Under the pieces are notes generated by a model. It made no database searches. It had not been told where the DNA came from and saw nothing but the letters and a program-made list of their open reading frames with translations. From NCBI GenBank assembly GCA_024228935.1, contig JAAESX010000351.1:55689-119688 (forward strand): a stretch of 64,000 nucleotides of DNA, written 5' to 3'. Within the stretch, counting starts at the first letter, position 1, and every line of letters starts with the position of its first letter. The stretch comes from Pseudomonadota bacterium (GTDB lineage: Bacteria > Myxococcota_A > UBA796 > CAJQPC01). Made by a program: the position numbers and the translations under genes. This document shows positions 1 to 9,595 of the stretch, in pieces.

Positions 1-1055
1 GAGGCCTGGGGCCCCAGGTAGGCGTCGACGTGGCGGCGAGGGAGCGCCAGGAACGAGGACAGGAAGGCGGCCTGGTCGGACCGGCCGAGGTCCGCGACGA
101 ACCGGGCGCCCCAGGTCTGGAGCGCGTGGGCGCGGCGAGCCGACGTGGGCCAGATCGCCGTCCACATCGCCTGTGCGGCGTCTTCTGCCGACTGGTCCCA
201 CGTGGCATCCAGCGCGGCGACGAACGGTCCGGCCAGGTTCAGCGCAGCGGCCAGCTGGTAGCCGGTGGCGGGGTGGACGAGTCCGCCCGCGGCGCCGAAG
301 CCAGGCACGACTCCGAAGTCGGGCAGGCCCGCGTCCATCGGGATCCGGCACCGCTCGTTCACCAGCAGGGGGCCTGTCCAGCCCATGCGGGCGAGGCGTG
401 CGCGGAGGCGGCTCTCGAGCTCGGCGGAGGGCGGCGGATGCTCGCTGATCAGCGTGGTCTCCTCGACGAAGACCCGGTCCGCGTCCAGCGGGAGCGCGTA
501 CAGGAACGTCGGGACCTCGTCCTCGCCTCGGAAGTCCATCAGCAGCGGGCGGTCCAGCCCATGGCGCGCTTCGAGCGTCGCCCCCAGTGCCAGCTGGACG
601 CGCCGGGCGGGGACGCGCTCGACGGCGACCGGCTGGTGGCCGGTGGCGTCGATGACGCGATGCGCCTGGATTGTCTGGCCTGCCCGCGTGTGGACGACGT
701 AGCGGTCGGTCTGCAGGTCCACGCCGGTGGCGAACGCATCGACGACTCGGGCGGCCAGCTGACCCCAGAGAAGCGCCGCGGCGCTGGTGGAGTCGAGGCG
801 GACGTAGGCTCGCTCGAGGGCGACCGTTCCTTCGTCGGTGTGCACGTCCACGCCGTCCCAGTGTCCAGACACCGCGGGGGCCAGCGGTGTGCCCACCACC
901 TGATCGTGGAAGAGGCCGTAGGTGGGCACGAACCCGCCGGGCCGGACCGGGCCCACGACGGCGACGGAGCGGCCACGACGTTCGGCCTCCAGCGCGCACA
1001 GCAGTGCGGCGGGCCCGGTGCCGAGGATGGCGATATCGGTCTCGAGATTGAACAT
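1..1055 (-). CDS. crtY: Lycopene cyclase (CrtY/CrtL type), 3' end beyond the window
   Basis: The reverse strand reads from an ATG at 1055 without a stop to base 1, giving 351 residues. The start carries an FAD/NAD-type dinucleotide fold (IAILGTGPAALLCALEAE). Later come family blocks: a YALPLDADRVFVEET stretch, an IPMDAGLP segment and FGAAGGLVHPATGY near the visible end. These match lycopene beta-cyclases, which cyclise the ends of lycopene at the membrane. It diverges from crtC and crtD across a 58 bp promoter region, so the three probably form a carotenoid locus. Only the C-terminal end is missing. The family is well supported; whether both ends or only one end of lycopene is cyclised cannot be told. 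Confidence 0.85.
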   Translation of the reverse strand, partial: MFNLETDIAILGTGPAALLCALEAERRGRSVAVVGPVRPGGFVPTYGLFHDQVVGTPLAPAVSGHWDGVDVHTDEGTVALERAYVRLDSTSAAALLWGQLAARVVDAFATGVDLQTDRYVVHTRAGQTIQAHRVIDATGHQPVAVERVPARRVQLALGATLEARHGLDRPLLMDFRGEDEVPTFLYALPLDADRVFVEETTLISEHPPPSAELESRLRARLARMGWTGPLLVNERCRIPMDAGLPDFGVVPGFGAAGGLVHPATGYQLAAALNLAGPFVAALDATWDQSAEDAAQAMWTAIWPTSARRAHALQTWGARFVADLGRSDQAAFLSSFLALPRRHVDAYLGPQA

Positions 1056-1116
1056 TTGCAAACCCTATGCACGATAGGTATACAAGGGCTGAACTTATGT
1101 CAAGGGTTTGAACATG
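1048..1116. promoter_or_regulatory. Divergent carotenoid promoter region with repeats
   Basis: The gap between the cyclase and crtC holds TTGCAA (1056-1061), 17 bp, then TATACA (1079-1084), a good sigma-70-like promoter for crtC. In the other direction TTGACA lies at 1103-1098, pointing to the cyclase. A direct repeat CAAGGGCTGAAC / CAAGGGTTTGAAC lies at 1083-1094 and 1101-1113, and TTGAACAT occurs at 1048-1055 and again at 1108-1115. AACCCT (1061) and AGGGTT (1103) are inverted. Such repeats over overlapping promoters fit an operator; myxobacterial carotenoid genes use MerR-family (CarA/CarH) repressors, but that link is inference. Confidence 0.5.
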
Positions 1117-2163
1117 CTTTCGATCGCCGACCCCCACGCCCCCGTCCTCGATGGCTCGCTCGACGCTCCGGGTGGCTTCGCCTGGTGGTACCTGGATCTC
1201 GTCGACGAACGGGGCAACGGGATCGTGGTCATTCCCTCATGGGGCCTGCCTTTCCTGCCAGGTCAGATGGCCTCGGCCCGAGCGGGGGAAGGGGCCCCGG
1301 CGCGCGAGCGTCCCTCGCTCGCCGTCTCCGTGTACGAGAAGGGTCTGCCCGTGTACTACCTGCTCCAGGAGATGCCCTGTGCAAAGACTATGCGTGAGGG
1401 CCACACGCTCATCCTTGGGGACTCGATGTTCGTCGTCCACGATCACGCACTGGTCGTCCAGCTGGACGTCGAGGGGCCAGGCGGGCGGCTGAAGGGACGC
1501 GTTGACGTCTGCGGTGTCCCCCGGGCCGCGGGCGCCAAGGGTCCGCTGGCACATGCGGACCACGAGTGGTGCCCGTTCTTCGGCCCGGCGACGGGGCGCT
1601 GGGACCTCGAGATCGAAGGCCGTCGGATGCGCGGGGAAGGCAGCGCCTATGCGGACCGGAACGCTGGGCGCGCGGATCTGGCGTCGCTCGGACTTCGCCG
1701 CTGGACCTGGGCCCGCGTCCAGCTCGGAGACCGCCTGCGCGTCGGCTACGTGATCTGGCCGCGTGACGGCGAAGTCGAAGCGATGCTGGTCGACGTCGAC
1801 GCCGACGGACAGATGGACGCCCGGCGGGCCGAGGTGGTGGTCGGAGCGTCCCGGACGAACGTCTGGGGCCTGCCATGGTGGCCCCATCTGGAGCTGACGG
1901 CGGGGCACCGACGGATGGCGGTCGACGTGCGTCATCGGCCGGACGAGAGCTTCTTCTACCAGCGCTCCCTGGCGTCGGTCGAGACCGAGCTGGGCGAGGC
2001 GCTGGGCGTGGCCGAGCTGTGCGACGTCGATCGGATCGACGCCGCGTGGAGCCGGCCCCTGGTCGACATGGCCATCCATCGGCCGAGCGGACGCAGCAGT
2101 ATGTGGTTGCCCTTGTTCGCCGGGCCGGTCGAGGGCCGGCTCAGCCGCCTGCTGGGAGCCTGA
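1114..2163 (+). CDS. crtC: Carotenoid 1,2-hydratase family protein (CrtC-like)
   Basis: This 349-residue protein has the CrtC hallmark near its start, GGFAWWYLDLVDERGNG followed by a hydrophobic IPSWGLPFLPG stretch, and a WCPFFGPATGRWDLEIEG block with a downstream GEGSAYADRNAG motif. CrtC enzymes add water to the C-1,2 double bond of acyclic carotenoid ends. The ATG at 1114 was chosen because it lies about 23 nt after the predicted transcription start; a TTG two codons earlier is also in frame. The desaturase gene follows after a single base, so the two are surely co-transcribed. Presence beside a cyclase suggests a carotenoid with one cyclic and one hydroxylated end, as in myxobacteria. Confidence 0.82.
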   Translation: MLSIADPHAPVLDGSLDAPGGFAWWYLDLVDERGNGIVVIPSWGLPFLPGQMASARAGEGAPARERPSLAVSVYEKGLPVYYLLQEMPCAKTMREGHTLILGDSMFVVHDHALVVQLDVEGPGGRLKGRVDVCGVPRAAGAKGPLAHADHEWCPFFGPATGRWDLEIEGRRMRGEGSAYADRNAGRADLASLGLRRWTWARVQLGDRLRVGYVIWPRDGEVEAMLVDVDADGQMDARRAEVVVGASRTNVWGLPWWPHLELTAGHRRMAVDVRHRPDESFFYQRSLASVETELGEALGVAELCDVDRIDAAWSRPLVDMAIHRPSGRSSMWLPLFAGPVEGRLSRLLGA

Positions 2164-2164
2164 C

Positions 2165-3628
2165 GTGCCGGATGTGGTCGTCGTCGGAGCCGGGTTCGGA
2201 GGGCTCGCTGCCGCCGTGGAGCTGGCCGCTGCGGGCCGGTCGGTGCGCGTGCTCGAAGCGGGTCCGCGACCAGGTGGACGCGCGGACGAGGTCGTGGTCG
2301 ATGGCGTGGCGTGCGACGTCGGGCCGACGCTGATGACCCTTCCAGACGTGGCTCGCGCGGTGTTCGAGGCGGCCGGCACGCGTCTCGAGGACGAGGTCGA
2401 GCTCGTTCGACCCGAGCCGGCGTTTCGGTACCACTTCCCGGACGGGACCCAGCTGGACGTGCACCACGACCTCGAGGACACACTGGCCGAGGTCGAGTCG
2501 GTCCTCGGTGGTCGCGCTGCGGGCGACCTGGAGCGGCACCTGGAGCGGGCGCGACGCATCTGGGGGGCCACCGCGGGCAGCTTCATCTACGGGGCCGCGC
2601 CGTCGATCTCCCGCATCGTGGGCATGGGGCCGCGCGCCTGGCTCGACCTGGCGCGCATCGACGCCCACCGAACCCTGTGGGACGTGATCTGCGAGGACGT
2701 CTCGGACTGGCGCCTGCGTTGGCTGCTGGCCCGCTACGCCACCTACAACGGCAGCGACGTCCGGCGCGCACCCGGCACGCTCGCCTGCATCGCGTGGGTC
2801 GAGATGGGCATCGGCGCCTGGGGGGTTCGCGGGGGCCTGCACGCGCTGGCCCGTGCACTGGAACGGGTCGCGCGCCGCGCTGGCGTCGAGTTCCAGTACG
2901 ACACGCCGGTGCGCGAGGTTCTGCTCGAGGGCCGCGATGTCGTCGGCGTCGGCACCGAGGACATGGTCCTTCGGTCCGAGACCGTCGTCTGCAACGCCGA
3001 TGCGATGCATGTCCGGGACATGCTGCCGGCGCGCGCTCGTCGCGTCATTCCGGAGCGAGGGGAGGCGAGCACGTCGGGATGGGTGGGCATCGTGCGTGCT
3101 GCGCGACGTCGTGACCGGGTCGCCCACGAGGTGGTGTTCCCGGCGGCCTACCTGGACGAGTACGCCGACCTGTTCGACCGGAGGCGGACACCTCGCGACC
3201 CGACGGTCTACAGCTGCGCGCTGGCGGTCGCGCACGGGCGCGACCGGTGGGCCGACGCCGACCCCCTGTTCGTGATGGTGAACGCGCCCGCACTCGGCGA
3301 CGTCCCGGACCCGGCTCCATGGTCCCGCCTGGCCCGGCGGCGCCTGACCGAAGCCGGTCTGATGGGGGCGGACGACCCCGTGGTGTGGGAGCGGACGCCG
3401 CGGGGCCTCGCCACGCGGTACCCGGGGACGGCCGGGGCCATCTACGGCGCGGCATCCAACACGATGCTGTCCTCGTTCCGGCGGCCCGCGAACCGGGTGG
3501 CGGGGCTCGGCGGCCTGTTCCTGGCCGGCGGGAGCGCGCATCCAGGAGGCGGCGTCCCTCTGTGCCTCCAGTCTGGACGACGGGCGGCGCGCGAACTGCT
3601 CGCCGCAGACGCCCGACGGCGCGGGTAG
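2165..3628 (+). CDS. crtD: CrtI/CrtD-type carotenoid desaturase
   Basis: The 487-residue protein starts with a Rossmann FAD-binding motif (VVVVGAGFGGLAAAVELA, then EAGPRPGGRA) and the phytoene-desaturase block DVGPTLMTLPDV. The C-terminal signature GLGGLFLAGGSAHPGGGVP is the usual CrtI-family FAD contact. Directly after crtC, it is more likely the 3,4-desaturase or hydroxycarotenoid desaturase (CrtD) than the main phytoene desaturase, but sequence alone does not separate these. The GTG start at 2165 follows the crtC stop by one base. Length is normal for the family. Confidence 0.82.
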   Translation: MPDVVVVGAGFGGLAAAVELAAAGRSVRVLEAGPRPGGRADEVVVDGVACDVGPTLMTLPDVARAVFEAAGTRLEDEVELVRPEPAFRYHFPDGTQLDVHHDLEDTLAEVESVLGGRAAGDLERHLERARRIWGATAGSFIYGAAPSISRIVGMGPRAWLDLARIDAHRTLWDVICEDVSDWRLRWLLARYATYNGSDVRRAPGTLACIAWVEMGIGAWGVRGGLHALARALERVARRAGVEFQYDTPVREVLLEGRDVVGVGTEDMVLRSETVVCNADAMHVRDMLPARARRVIPERGEASTSGWVGIVRAARRRDRVAHEVVFPAAYLDEYADLFDRRRTPRDPTVYSCALAVAHGRDRWADADPLFVMVNAPALGDVPDPAPWSRLARRRLTEAGLMGADDPVVWERTPRGLATRYPGTAGAIYGAASNTMLSSFRRPANRVAGLGGLFLAGGSAHPGGGVPLCLQSGRRAARELLAADARRRG

Positions 3629-3654
3629 GAGGCGCCCCTCAGCTGGAGCGCCTC
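3629..3654 (+). terminator. Hairpin between the desaturase and a lipoprotein gene
   Basis: GAGGCGC (3629-3635) pairs perfectly with GCGCCTC (3648-3654). The 12 nt loop contains the palindrome CAGCTG. It starts right after the desaturase stop and ends at the base before the next ATG. There is no T-run, so it may weaken rather than end transcription, or limit access to the next start codon. Confidence 0.4.
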
Positions 3655-4176
3655 ATGACCCTTCTCCTCCTCTCACTCGCCTGCGGCACGGGCTCGGTTG
3701 CGCTCGGCCCGGACGACGGCACCAACGGCGAAAACAACTCGGACACCGGCCTCACCGAAGACACGGGGGAAGAGGTCGAGGAGCCCACCGGCAACGCCGC
3801 CGAGGGCAGCTGGGACGGCGACATCGAGTTCGTCATCCCCGAGTGGGACTGGGACCTCTGCACCGGCGAGCTGGAGCTCGACGTCGACGAGGACGGCGTC
3901 CTGACCGGCGACGGCGACTGCACCAAGGACAGCGACTGGGGCGAGTACAGCTACCCCATGGAGTTCACGGGCGAGGTCGACGACGACGGGGAGATCACCG
4001 GCTCGGCCGAGGTCGAGATCGAGACGCGCGACGGCTACGAGTACATCGAGGCCGACCTGAGCGGCGAGGTCGAAGGCGACGACATGATCATCGAGCTTCG
4101 GGGCGAGCTGCCCTTCGGTGGCGGTGGTGGCGGCGGGAGCCCCGAGTTCGAGGGCTACGGCGAAGCCAGCCGATAG
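3655..4176 (+). CDS. Small acidic lipoprotein, paralogue of the one at 62609
   Basis: The protein has 173 residues. A very short leader (MTLLLLSLAC) gives a probable lipobox Cys at residue 10, followed by an Asp/Thr/Glu/Asn linker. The body is highly acidic, with alternating WDW, DEDG and DWGEY motifs suggestive of a small beta structure, a Gly-rich run and an acidic end. It is clearly related to the 164-residue protein at 62609-63103: both share VALGP after the lipid anchor, a VPEW(D/E)W(D/E) block, LEL.VDEDG, SDWG.Y and a Gly6-Ser run. Function is unknown; it is probably an exported, lipid-anchored surface or periplasmic protein. Confidence 0.75.
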   Translation: MTLLLLSLACGTGSVALGPDDGTNGENNSDTGLTEDTGEEVEEPTGNAAEGSWDGDIEFVIPEWDWDLCTGELELDVDEDGVLTGDGDCTKDSDWGEYSYPMEFTGEVDDDGEITGSAEVEIETRDGYEYIEADLSGEVEGDDMIIELRGELPFGGGGGGGSPEFEGYGEASR

Positions 4177-4211
4177 TCTTCCGCGGGGGGCGTTCTGCCA
4201 CACTTGGGCGG

Positions 4212-7200
4212 ATGAACGACCGCTCTTGTCCAGCCAGGAAGGCGAAGGCTTGATCGGGCCCTACCGGCTCGACGGCGTGCTCGCCTTGGGCGGCTGGCGG
4301 ACGTCTACAAGGCGACGCACAGCCAGGTCGGCTCGCGGCACGCGCTGAAGGTGTTCCGGGCCGACTCCGAGCCGTTCTGGGACGTGGTCCACAACGAGGT
4401 CCGCGCGGCCGCCGGGCTCGACCACCCGAACCTCATCCGGCTCGACGAACACGGCACCGTGCAGGAGGCGAGGGAAGGCCTGGCCATCGGCGCGCCATGG
4501 GTCTCGATGGAGCTGTGCCCGGACGGCACGCTGAAGCGACGCGCCAAGACGATGGGCTGGACCCAGCTGCGGATGGCGCTCGTCCAGGTGCTCGACGGGC
4601 TGGCGCATGCGCATGCGCGCGGCGTCCTGCATCGAGACGTCAAGGCCGGGAACGTCGTCTTCGACGGCGGTCGGGCCGTGCTCGCCGACTTCGGCCTGGC
4701 CTACCAGTAGGCGCGTCACCTCGAGGAGTCGACCGAGTCGCCGCAGCTGGGTGGCACGCCGTCGTACATCGCGCCCGAGCAGCTGTTGGGCCACTGGCAC
4801 CAGCAAGGCCCTTGGACGGACCTGTACGCGGTGGGGGCGATGACCTGGTACCTCACGTGTGGGCGACCTCCCTACAGCGGCACGCGCGACGAGAAGTTCG
4901 AGGCCCATCTGGCCGGCCAGCTGCCCGAGTACGCCCCCCGCATCGAGGTGCCCGATGGCCTGGAGGACTGGCTGTGCTGGCTCCTTCGACGGGAGACCCG
5001 CGACCGGCCGGCGTTCGCCGTCGAGGCCAGGCGGGCACTGGCTCGTCTCGGGAGTCCGATCCTCGAGCTCCCGCCGCTTCCTCGGGCCGAGACCGGGCTG
5101 GGCCTGACGTTGCTCCGTCGGCCGCCGCTGGTCGGTCGGTCCGGTGAGCGGGGGCGTCTGCTCGATGTGCTCGACGAGGTCCGCAAGGGGGCGCCGCGCG
5201 TCGTCGTGCTGCGTGGCCCGAGCGGCATCGGCAAGGCGTCGCTCGGTCGATGACTGCTCAAGACGGCACACGGGCGAGGGCTCGCCGAGGGTCTCCGTGG
5301 CTCGTACGACCCCGGCCCAGGGCGCCGGTCCGGACTCGCCCAGGCGCTCGCGACGCTCATCCGCGCCCCGTCGGACGACCGGGGCACCCTGGTGCTGCGT
5401 GCGATGGAGCGGTTCGACCACGTGCGGTCGGATCCGCTCGACGCGGTCGGGCTCGCCGAGCTGTTCTCCCCGCACGGCGGCGTCGTGGGTCTCGACACAC
5501 CGGCGGCTCGATTCGCGCTGGTGCGACGGGTCCTGGGTCACCTGGGGCCGACCGTGTTGGTTCTCGAGAACGCGCACTGGAGCGCCGAGGCCGTGCGGTT
5601 CGCGCGCGACCTCCTGGCCCGTGAGGGCGCGGCCATCCCGCTCCTGCTCGTGCTGACGTTCGACCCGGCGCTGGCGGACGAGCCCGGGCGCCGTGCGATG
5701 GCCGGTCTGGGCGCCGAGACGCTGCCGCTGGGCGAGCTGGCCGAGGGGCCGGGTGAGCGCCTGGCGCTGGGGCTCGGGCTGGAGCCGGCCCTGGCGAAGC
5801 GTGTCGTGGGCGGTCCACTGCTTCGGGTCGAGACGGTCCGCTGGTGGCTGCAGCAAGGAGCGCTCGAGCCGGGGCCGGATGGACGTCGGGCCGCGCGCGA
5901 GGTGAGGGCGCCCGAGAGCCTGGATGCCCTGTGGCGTGCTCGCGCCGATCGGGTGCTGCAGGGACATCCGGACTGGCGTCCGCTGCTCGGCGTGCTCGCG
6001 GTGCTGGGGGTCGAGGTGGAGACGGTGCACTGGGTCCGGGCCTGCGAGGCGCTGGGCCGAGAAGCCCAGCCGGCGCTGCTGGATGCGCTGTCGGCGGCCG
6101 GTCTGATCCGGCGGGACGACGAGCGCATCGAGCTGGCCCACCCCACGCTGCGGGCCGCCCTCGTACGAGGCGCGGACGACGCCCGACGCCTACACGCAGC
6201 GGCCGCGCGCGCTGTGGACGACCCAGCCGTGCAGGGGCGTCACTTCCTGGCAGCAGACGATGGCGCGAGCGCCGTCGAGCCCTTGTTTCGAGCGGCCGAG
6301 CTCGCTCGGCAGCGAGGCGAGTACGACGACGCCGAGCGCATCCTGGACCTGCATCGCCACGCGCTGGGCGCCATCCCTCGCTCGGATCCGCGGTGGGGGC
6401 TCGCCGCGGTGCGACGGGCGACCCACTGCCAGGTCCGGAAAGACCTCGACGGGATGGGCCGGTGGATCGCTCGCGCGCTCGAGGACGCCCAGGCCCACAC
6501 GTGGAAGGAGGCCGAGGCCTCGGCTCGGCTGAAGCTCAGCGCGCTCCACAGGCTGCGTGGCGACCTGGCCTCGGCCTGGCGTGAGGCGCTGGCCGCCGAG
6601 ACCATCGCGCGGCACCTCGAGGACCCCCGCCTGGCCCGGCGCGCCGTGTACGAGAAGATCCAGGTCACCGCGCGCATGGGCCTGATCCAGGACAGCCTGA
6701 AGCTCAGCGAGCTCTACCTGCGGCAGACGGTGGAGGGGCCGGACCAAGGCACGTCGGTTGCGCGGGCGTGGCTGCTCGTCGCGAGCGCCCACGCTCGCCT
6801 CGGGGTGGATGGGTCCGAGTCGCTGAAGAACGCCCGCGAGGCGGCGACGAAGAGCGGGGAGCGGTTCATCCTGGCCAGCTGCGCGGTCATCCGGGGTGAG
6901 GCGGCCCGGAAGGGTGGGAACGCGCTCGAGGCCCTGGCCCACTACCGCGAGGCGGAGCGGACCCTGGAGCTCCTGGGGCACGGCGACGTGGGCATCGCGC
7001 GGCTCAACATCGCCTGTTGCGAGCTGGACCTGGGCGGTCGCCCCGAGGCGCTGCTGCGCGAGCTGCTGGCCGGTCCCGGTGGGGTCCTGCTCCGGATGGG
7101 GTCTCTCGCGGCGCTGCTGGCGTGCCTCGCCGACCGGCCTGACGGCGAGCTCGAACAGATCCTCGAGGAGCTCGAGGGCTCGCCGCTGACCGACACGGAC

Positions 7201-7308
7201 TTCGCGCGGTACGCCGAGCTGGCGGCCGAGCGAGCGACCGAGGTCACACGCCAGCGCCGGCTGCTGGCCTATGCGGCCGTCCAGCGGTCCCGCCTCACGC
7301 GGCGCTGA
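4212..7308 (+). pseudogene. Broken Ser/Thr protein kinase with AAA ATPase and TPR-like region
   Basis: An intact version would be a roughly 1,030-residue signalling protein. The kinase N-lobe begins IGPYRLDGVLALGG in one frame (about 4253-4294) and continues in another as DVYKATHSQVG. One missing base near 4291 would restore the usual GGMADVYKA. The second frame then carries HRDVKAGNVVF, DFGLAYQ and GTPSYIAPEQ, a Walker A (RGPSGIGK, about 5213-5236) and long helical repeats to 7308. That frame is broken by TAG at 4708-4710, just after DFGLAYQ, and by TGA at 5251-5253, just after the Walker A. The start is unclear: the ATG at 4212 and a TTG at 4226 are in different frames. Codon use stays gene-like throughout, so the decay is recent or the breaks are sequencing errors. 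Kinase-ATPase-TPR proteins are common in myxobacteria. Confidence 0.8.
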
Positions 7309-7336
7309 GCCCGCCCCAGCACAGGTAGGATGGCGC

Positions 7337-8266
7337 ATGCTCCTGCTGTTCCTTGCGTTTGGACCCGGTCAGATCGGGGTCAGAGACGAGGACGAGTTCC
7401 TGTTCCCCTGGGACCTCGACGAGGGGCACGACCCGATCTCGTACGGGTTCTCGGGGCTGAACGGCTTCCAGGACGAGCCGGGGCTCGAGGACGTGCACGA
7501 GCGCTTCCACCTGTCGGCCTTCCACACGTCGACGCGGAGCCCCAACTACGCCGAGCAGAGCCTGCTTCCGCTGGTCGAGGAGGAGAACCTCTCGGTCAAC
7601 CTGCGCCTGGTGGGCGGGCCCGAGTACTACACCGACGGCTCGGGCGACTTCGACCTCGAGGCCTGGAAGGCCGAGCTGGAGCCGTGGCGCGACGCCGACC
7701 TGGACGACTTCATCGACGACGGCACGCTGGCCCACCACATGATGCTGGACGACCTGTCTGCGTTCTCGGGGCGTGGCCCGACCGCGTCCGAGCTCGACGA
7801 GATGGCGGCGTTCTCGGACGACGTCCTGCCCGGACTCGACTGCGCCGTGCGCGAGGAGCCGGCCGATCTGCCCGTGCCCAGCTCGGGCACCTACGAGCAC
7901 CTGGCGGCGTCGGCTGCGCAGTACCGGAGCCAGGACGGCGACGTCGAGGAGTTCGCGCTCCTGCAGATGCAGGTGGCGGCGGACCTGGGCATCGGCCTGA
8001 TCACGTGGATGAACCTGGCGGACGGCGGCGACGGATCCAGGGGCCAGCCGGGCTGGGACGAGGGCAACTGGGCGATGAGTGCTCAGGAGATCACGTTCAA
8101 CGGACACGTCCTGACGGGCGTGCCCGAGGTACGGATGGTCATCAGCTGGGAGTACGACGGCGAGGAGGCCTGGTCGGACGGGACCATCGGCGCCGACTAC
8201 TTCGACGAGGGCGAGGTGGCCGAGGCGCTCGAGGCGCTCGGGGCGCGCGCGGCGGGCGGCGAATAA
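7337..8266 (+). CDS. Exported protein, possible TIM-barrel glycosidase-like fold
   Basis: The 309-residue protein starts with a short hydrophobic leader (MLLLFLAFGPG) without a Cys, so it is probably secreted rather than lipidated. The body is acidic. It has a pattern seen in barrel-fold hydrolases: DDFIDDGTLAHHMMLDDL, then a long helix-rich segment, then LLQMQVAADLGIGLITWMNLADGG. No catalytic pair can be assigned. The ATG at 7337 was chosen because it directly precedes the leader; a longer in-frame start at 7271 would overlap the kinase remnant. I do not recognise the family with certainty. Confidence 0.65.
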   Translation: MLLLFLAFGPGQIGVRDEDEFLFPWDLDEGHDPISYGFSGLNGFQDEPGLEDVHERFHLSAFHTSTRSPNYAEQSLLPLVEEENLSVNLRLVGGPEYYTDGSGDFDLEAWKAELEPWRDADLDDFIDDGTLAHHMMLDDLSAFSGRGPTASELDEMAAFSDDVLPGLDCAVREEPADLPVPSSGTYEHLAASAAQYRSQDGDVEEFALLQMQVAADLGIGLITWMNLADGGDGSRGQPGWDEGNWAMSAQEITFNGHVLTGVPEVRMVISWEYDGEEAWSDGTIGADYFDEGEVAEALEALGARAAGGE

Positions 8267-8275
8267 GCTCGGCCC

Positions 8276-9595
8276 ATGGCGCTCCTCCTCGTCGACGACG
8301 ACCCCACCGGACGAGCGGTCTCCGCGCACAACCTCCGGACTCGCGGCCATGAGGTCGACGAGGCCGAGGACGGCGTGGCGGGCCTGGCCGCCTTCGACGC
8401 TGTGCGCCACGAGGTCGTCATCACCGACCTGCGGATGCCGGGCCTGGACGGGATCGAGCTCCTGAAGCGCGTCCGTGAGCGCGCCCCCGGTGTGCCCGTC
8501 GTGGTCGTGACGGCGTACGGCAGCGTGGACAAGGCCGTGGCTGCGATGCGCGAGGGCGCCTGGAGCTTCATCGAGAAGCCGTTCTCACGCGACCGGCTCG
8601 AGCTGTCGGTGCAGCGCGCGCTCGAGGCCTCGCGGCTGCGACGGGACAACGTGCGCCTGCGGTCCGTCGAGCGCCCGATCATCGCGGCGTCCACGCAGAT
8701 GCGAGAGCTGCTCGAGCTGGTCGACCGGATGGCTCGCAGCGACGCGCCGGCGCTGATCTTCGGCGAGTCGGGTACCGGCAAGGAGCTGGTCGCCCGGCGG
8801 CTGCACGCCCGAGGTCCACGGGCCGACAAGCCCTTCGTCGCGGTGAACTGCGCGGCAATTCCCGCGGCGCTGCTCGAGGCCGAGCTGTTCGGTCACGAGA
8901 AGGGCGCCTTCACCGGAGCCCAGAAGGCCCGGGCGGGACGCTTCCGGAGCGCCGAGGGCGGCACGCTGTTCCTCGACGAGATCGCCGAGATCCCCGGGGA
9001 GCTCCAGGCCAAGCTGTTGCGGGTCCTGCAGGAGAGGACGGTCGACGTGGTCGGCTCGGACGAGAGCGTCGACGTCGACGTGCGCATCGTCGCGGCCACC
9101 AACAAGGACCTGGACCAGCGCGTCTCCGACGGGGCGTTCCGCGAGGACCTGTACTACCGGCTGAACGTGCTCCGGGTGGACATCCCGGCGCTGCGGGACC
9201 GGCCGGCCGACGTGGTCCCCCTCGCCGAGGCGTTCCTCGGCGAGCTGGCGTCGCGCGAGCTGACCCTGGACGCGAGCGCGCGGCGGGCACTCCAGGCCCG
9301 GGCTTGGCGTGGGAACGTGCGCGAGCTGCGGAATGTCTGCGAGCGCCTGAGCATCCTGGCGCCCGGACCCGGGGTCACCGGCGACGAGATCCCGACCGAG
9401 CGGCGTCCGGTCTCCGAGGGCGGGTGGCTCGACCAGATGCCTCCGGACCTGACGCTGCAGGAACTCGAGACCCAGGTCATCCAGCACACGCTGGCTCGCT
9501 GTGACGGCAACGTGAGCCAGGCTGCGCGGCGTCTGGGTGTCGCCCGCCACATCCTCGCCTACCGCATGGCGAAGTTCGGGATCGAGCGCGGATGA
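8276..9595 (+). CDS. Sigma-54-dependent response regulator (NtrC family)
   Basis: Three domains are present in 439 residues. A receiver domain carries the acidic pocket (LLVDDD) and the phospho-acceptor Asp51 in VVITDLRMPG. An AAA+ domain has Walker A GESGTGKE and the sigma-54-contacting GAFTGA loop. A C-terminal Fis-type helix-turn-helix ends the protein (GNVSQAARRLGVARHILAYR). It activates transcription by sigma-54 RNA polymerase when phosphorylated. Its stop overlaps the start of the histidine kinase by 4 bp (ATGA), so the pair is co-translated. The system lies beside metal-efflux genes and resembles ZraSR in design, so metal sensing is a reasonable guess; the targets are not shown. Confidence 0.93.
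   Translation: MALLLVDDDPTGRAVSAHNLRTRGHEVDEAEDGVAGLAAFDAVRHEVVITDLRMPGLDGIELLKRVRERAPGVPVVVVTAYGSVDKAVAAMREGAWSFIEKPFSRDRLELSVQRALEASRLRRDNVRLRSVERPIIAASTQMRELLELVDRMARSDAPALIFGESGTGKELVARRLHARGPRADKPFVAVNCAAIPAALLEAELFGHEKGAFTGAQKARAGRFRSAEGGTLFLDEIAEIPGELQAKLLRVLQERTVDVVGSDESVDVDVRIVAATNKDLDQRVSDGAFREDLYYRLNVLRVDIPALRDRPADVVPLAEAFLGELASRELTLDASARRALQARAWRGNVRELRNVCERLSILAPGPGVTGDEIPTERRPVSEGGWLDQMPPDLTLQELETQVIQHTLARCDGNVSQAARRLGVARHILAYRMAKFGIERG

Noticed and set aside
5251..5253. In-frame UGA in the kinase-ATPase gene as another selenocysteine
   Set aside because: It lies after a Walker A in a position where no catalytic Cys is known, no SECIS-like hairpin with a G-U loop follows, and the gene has two other lesions.
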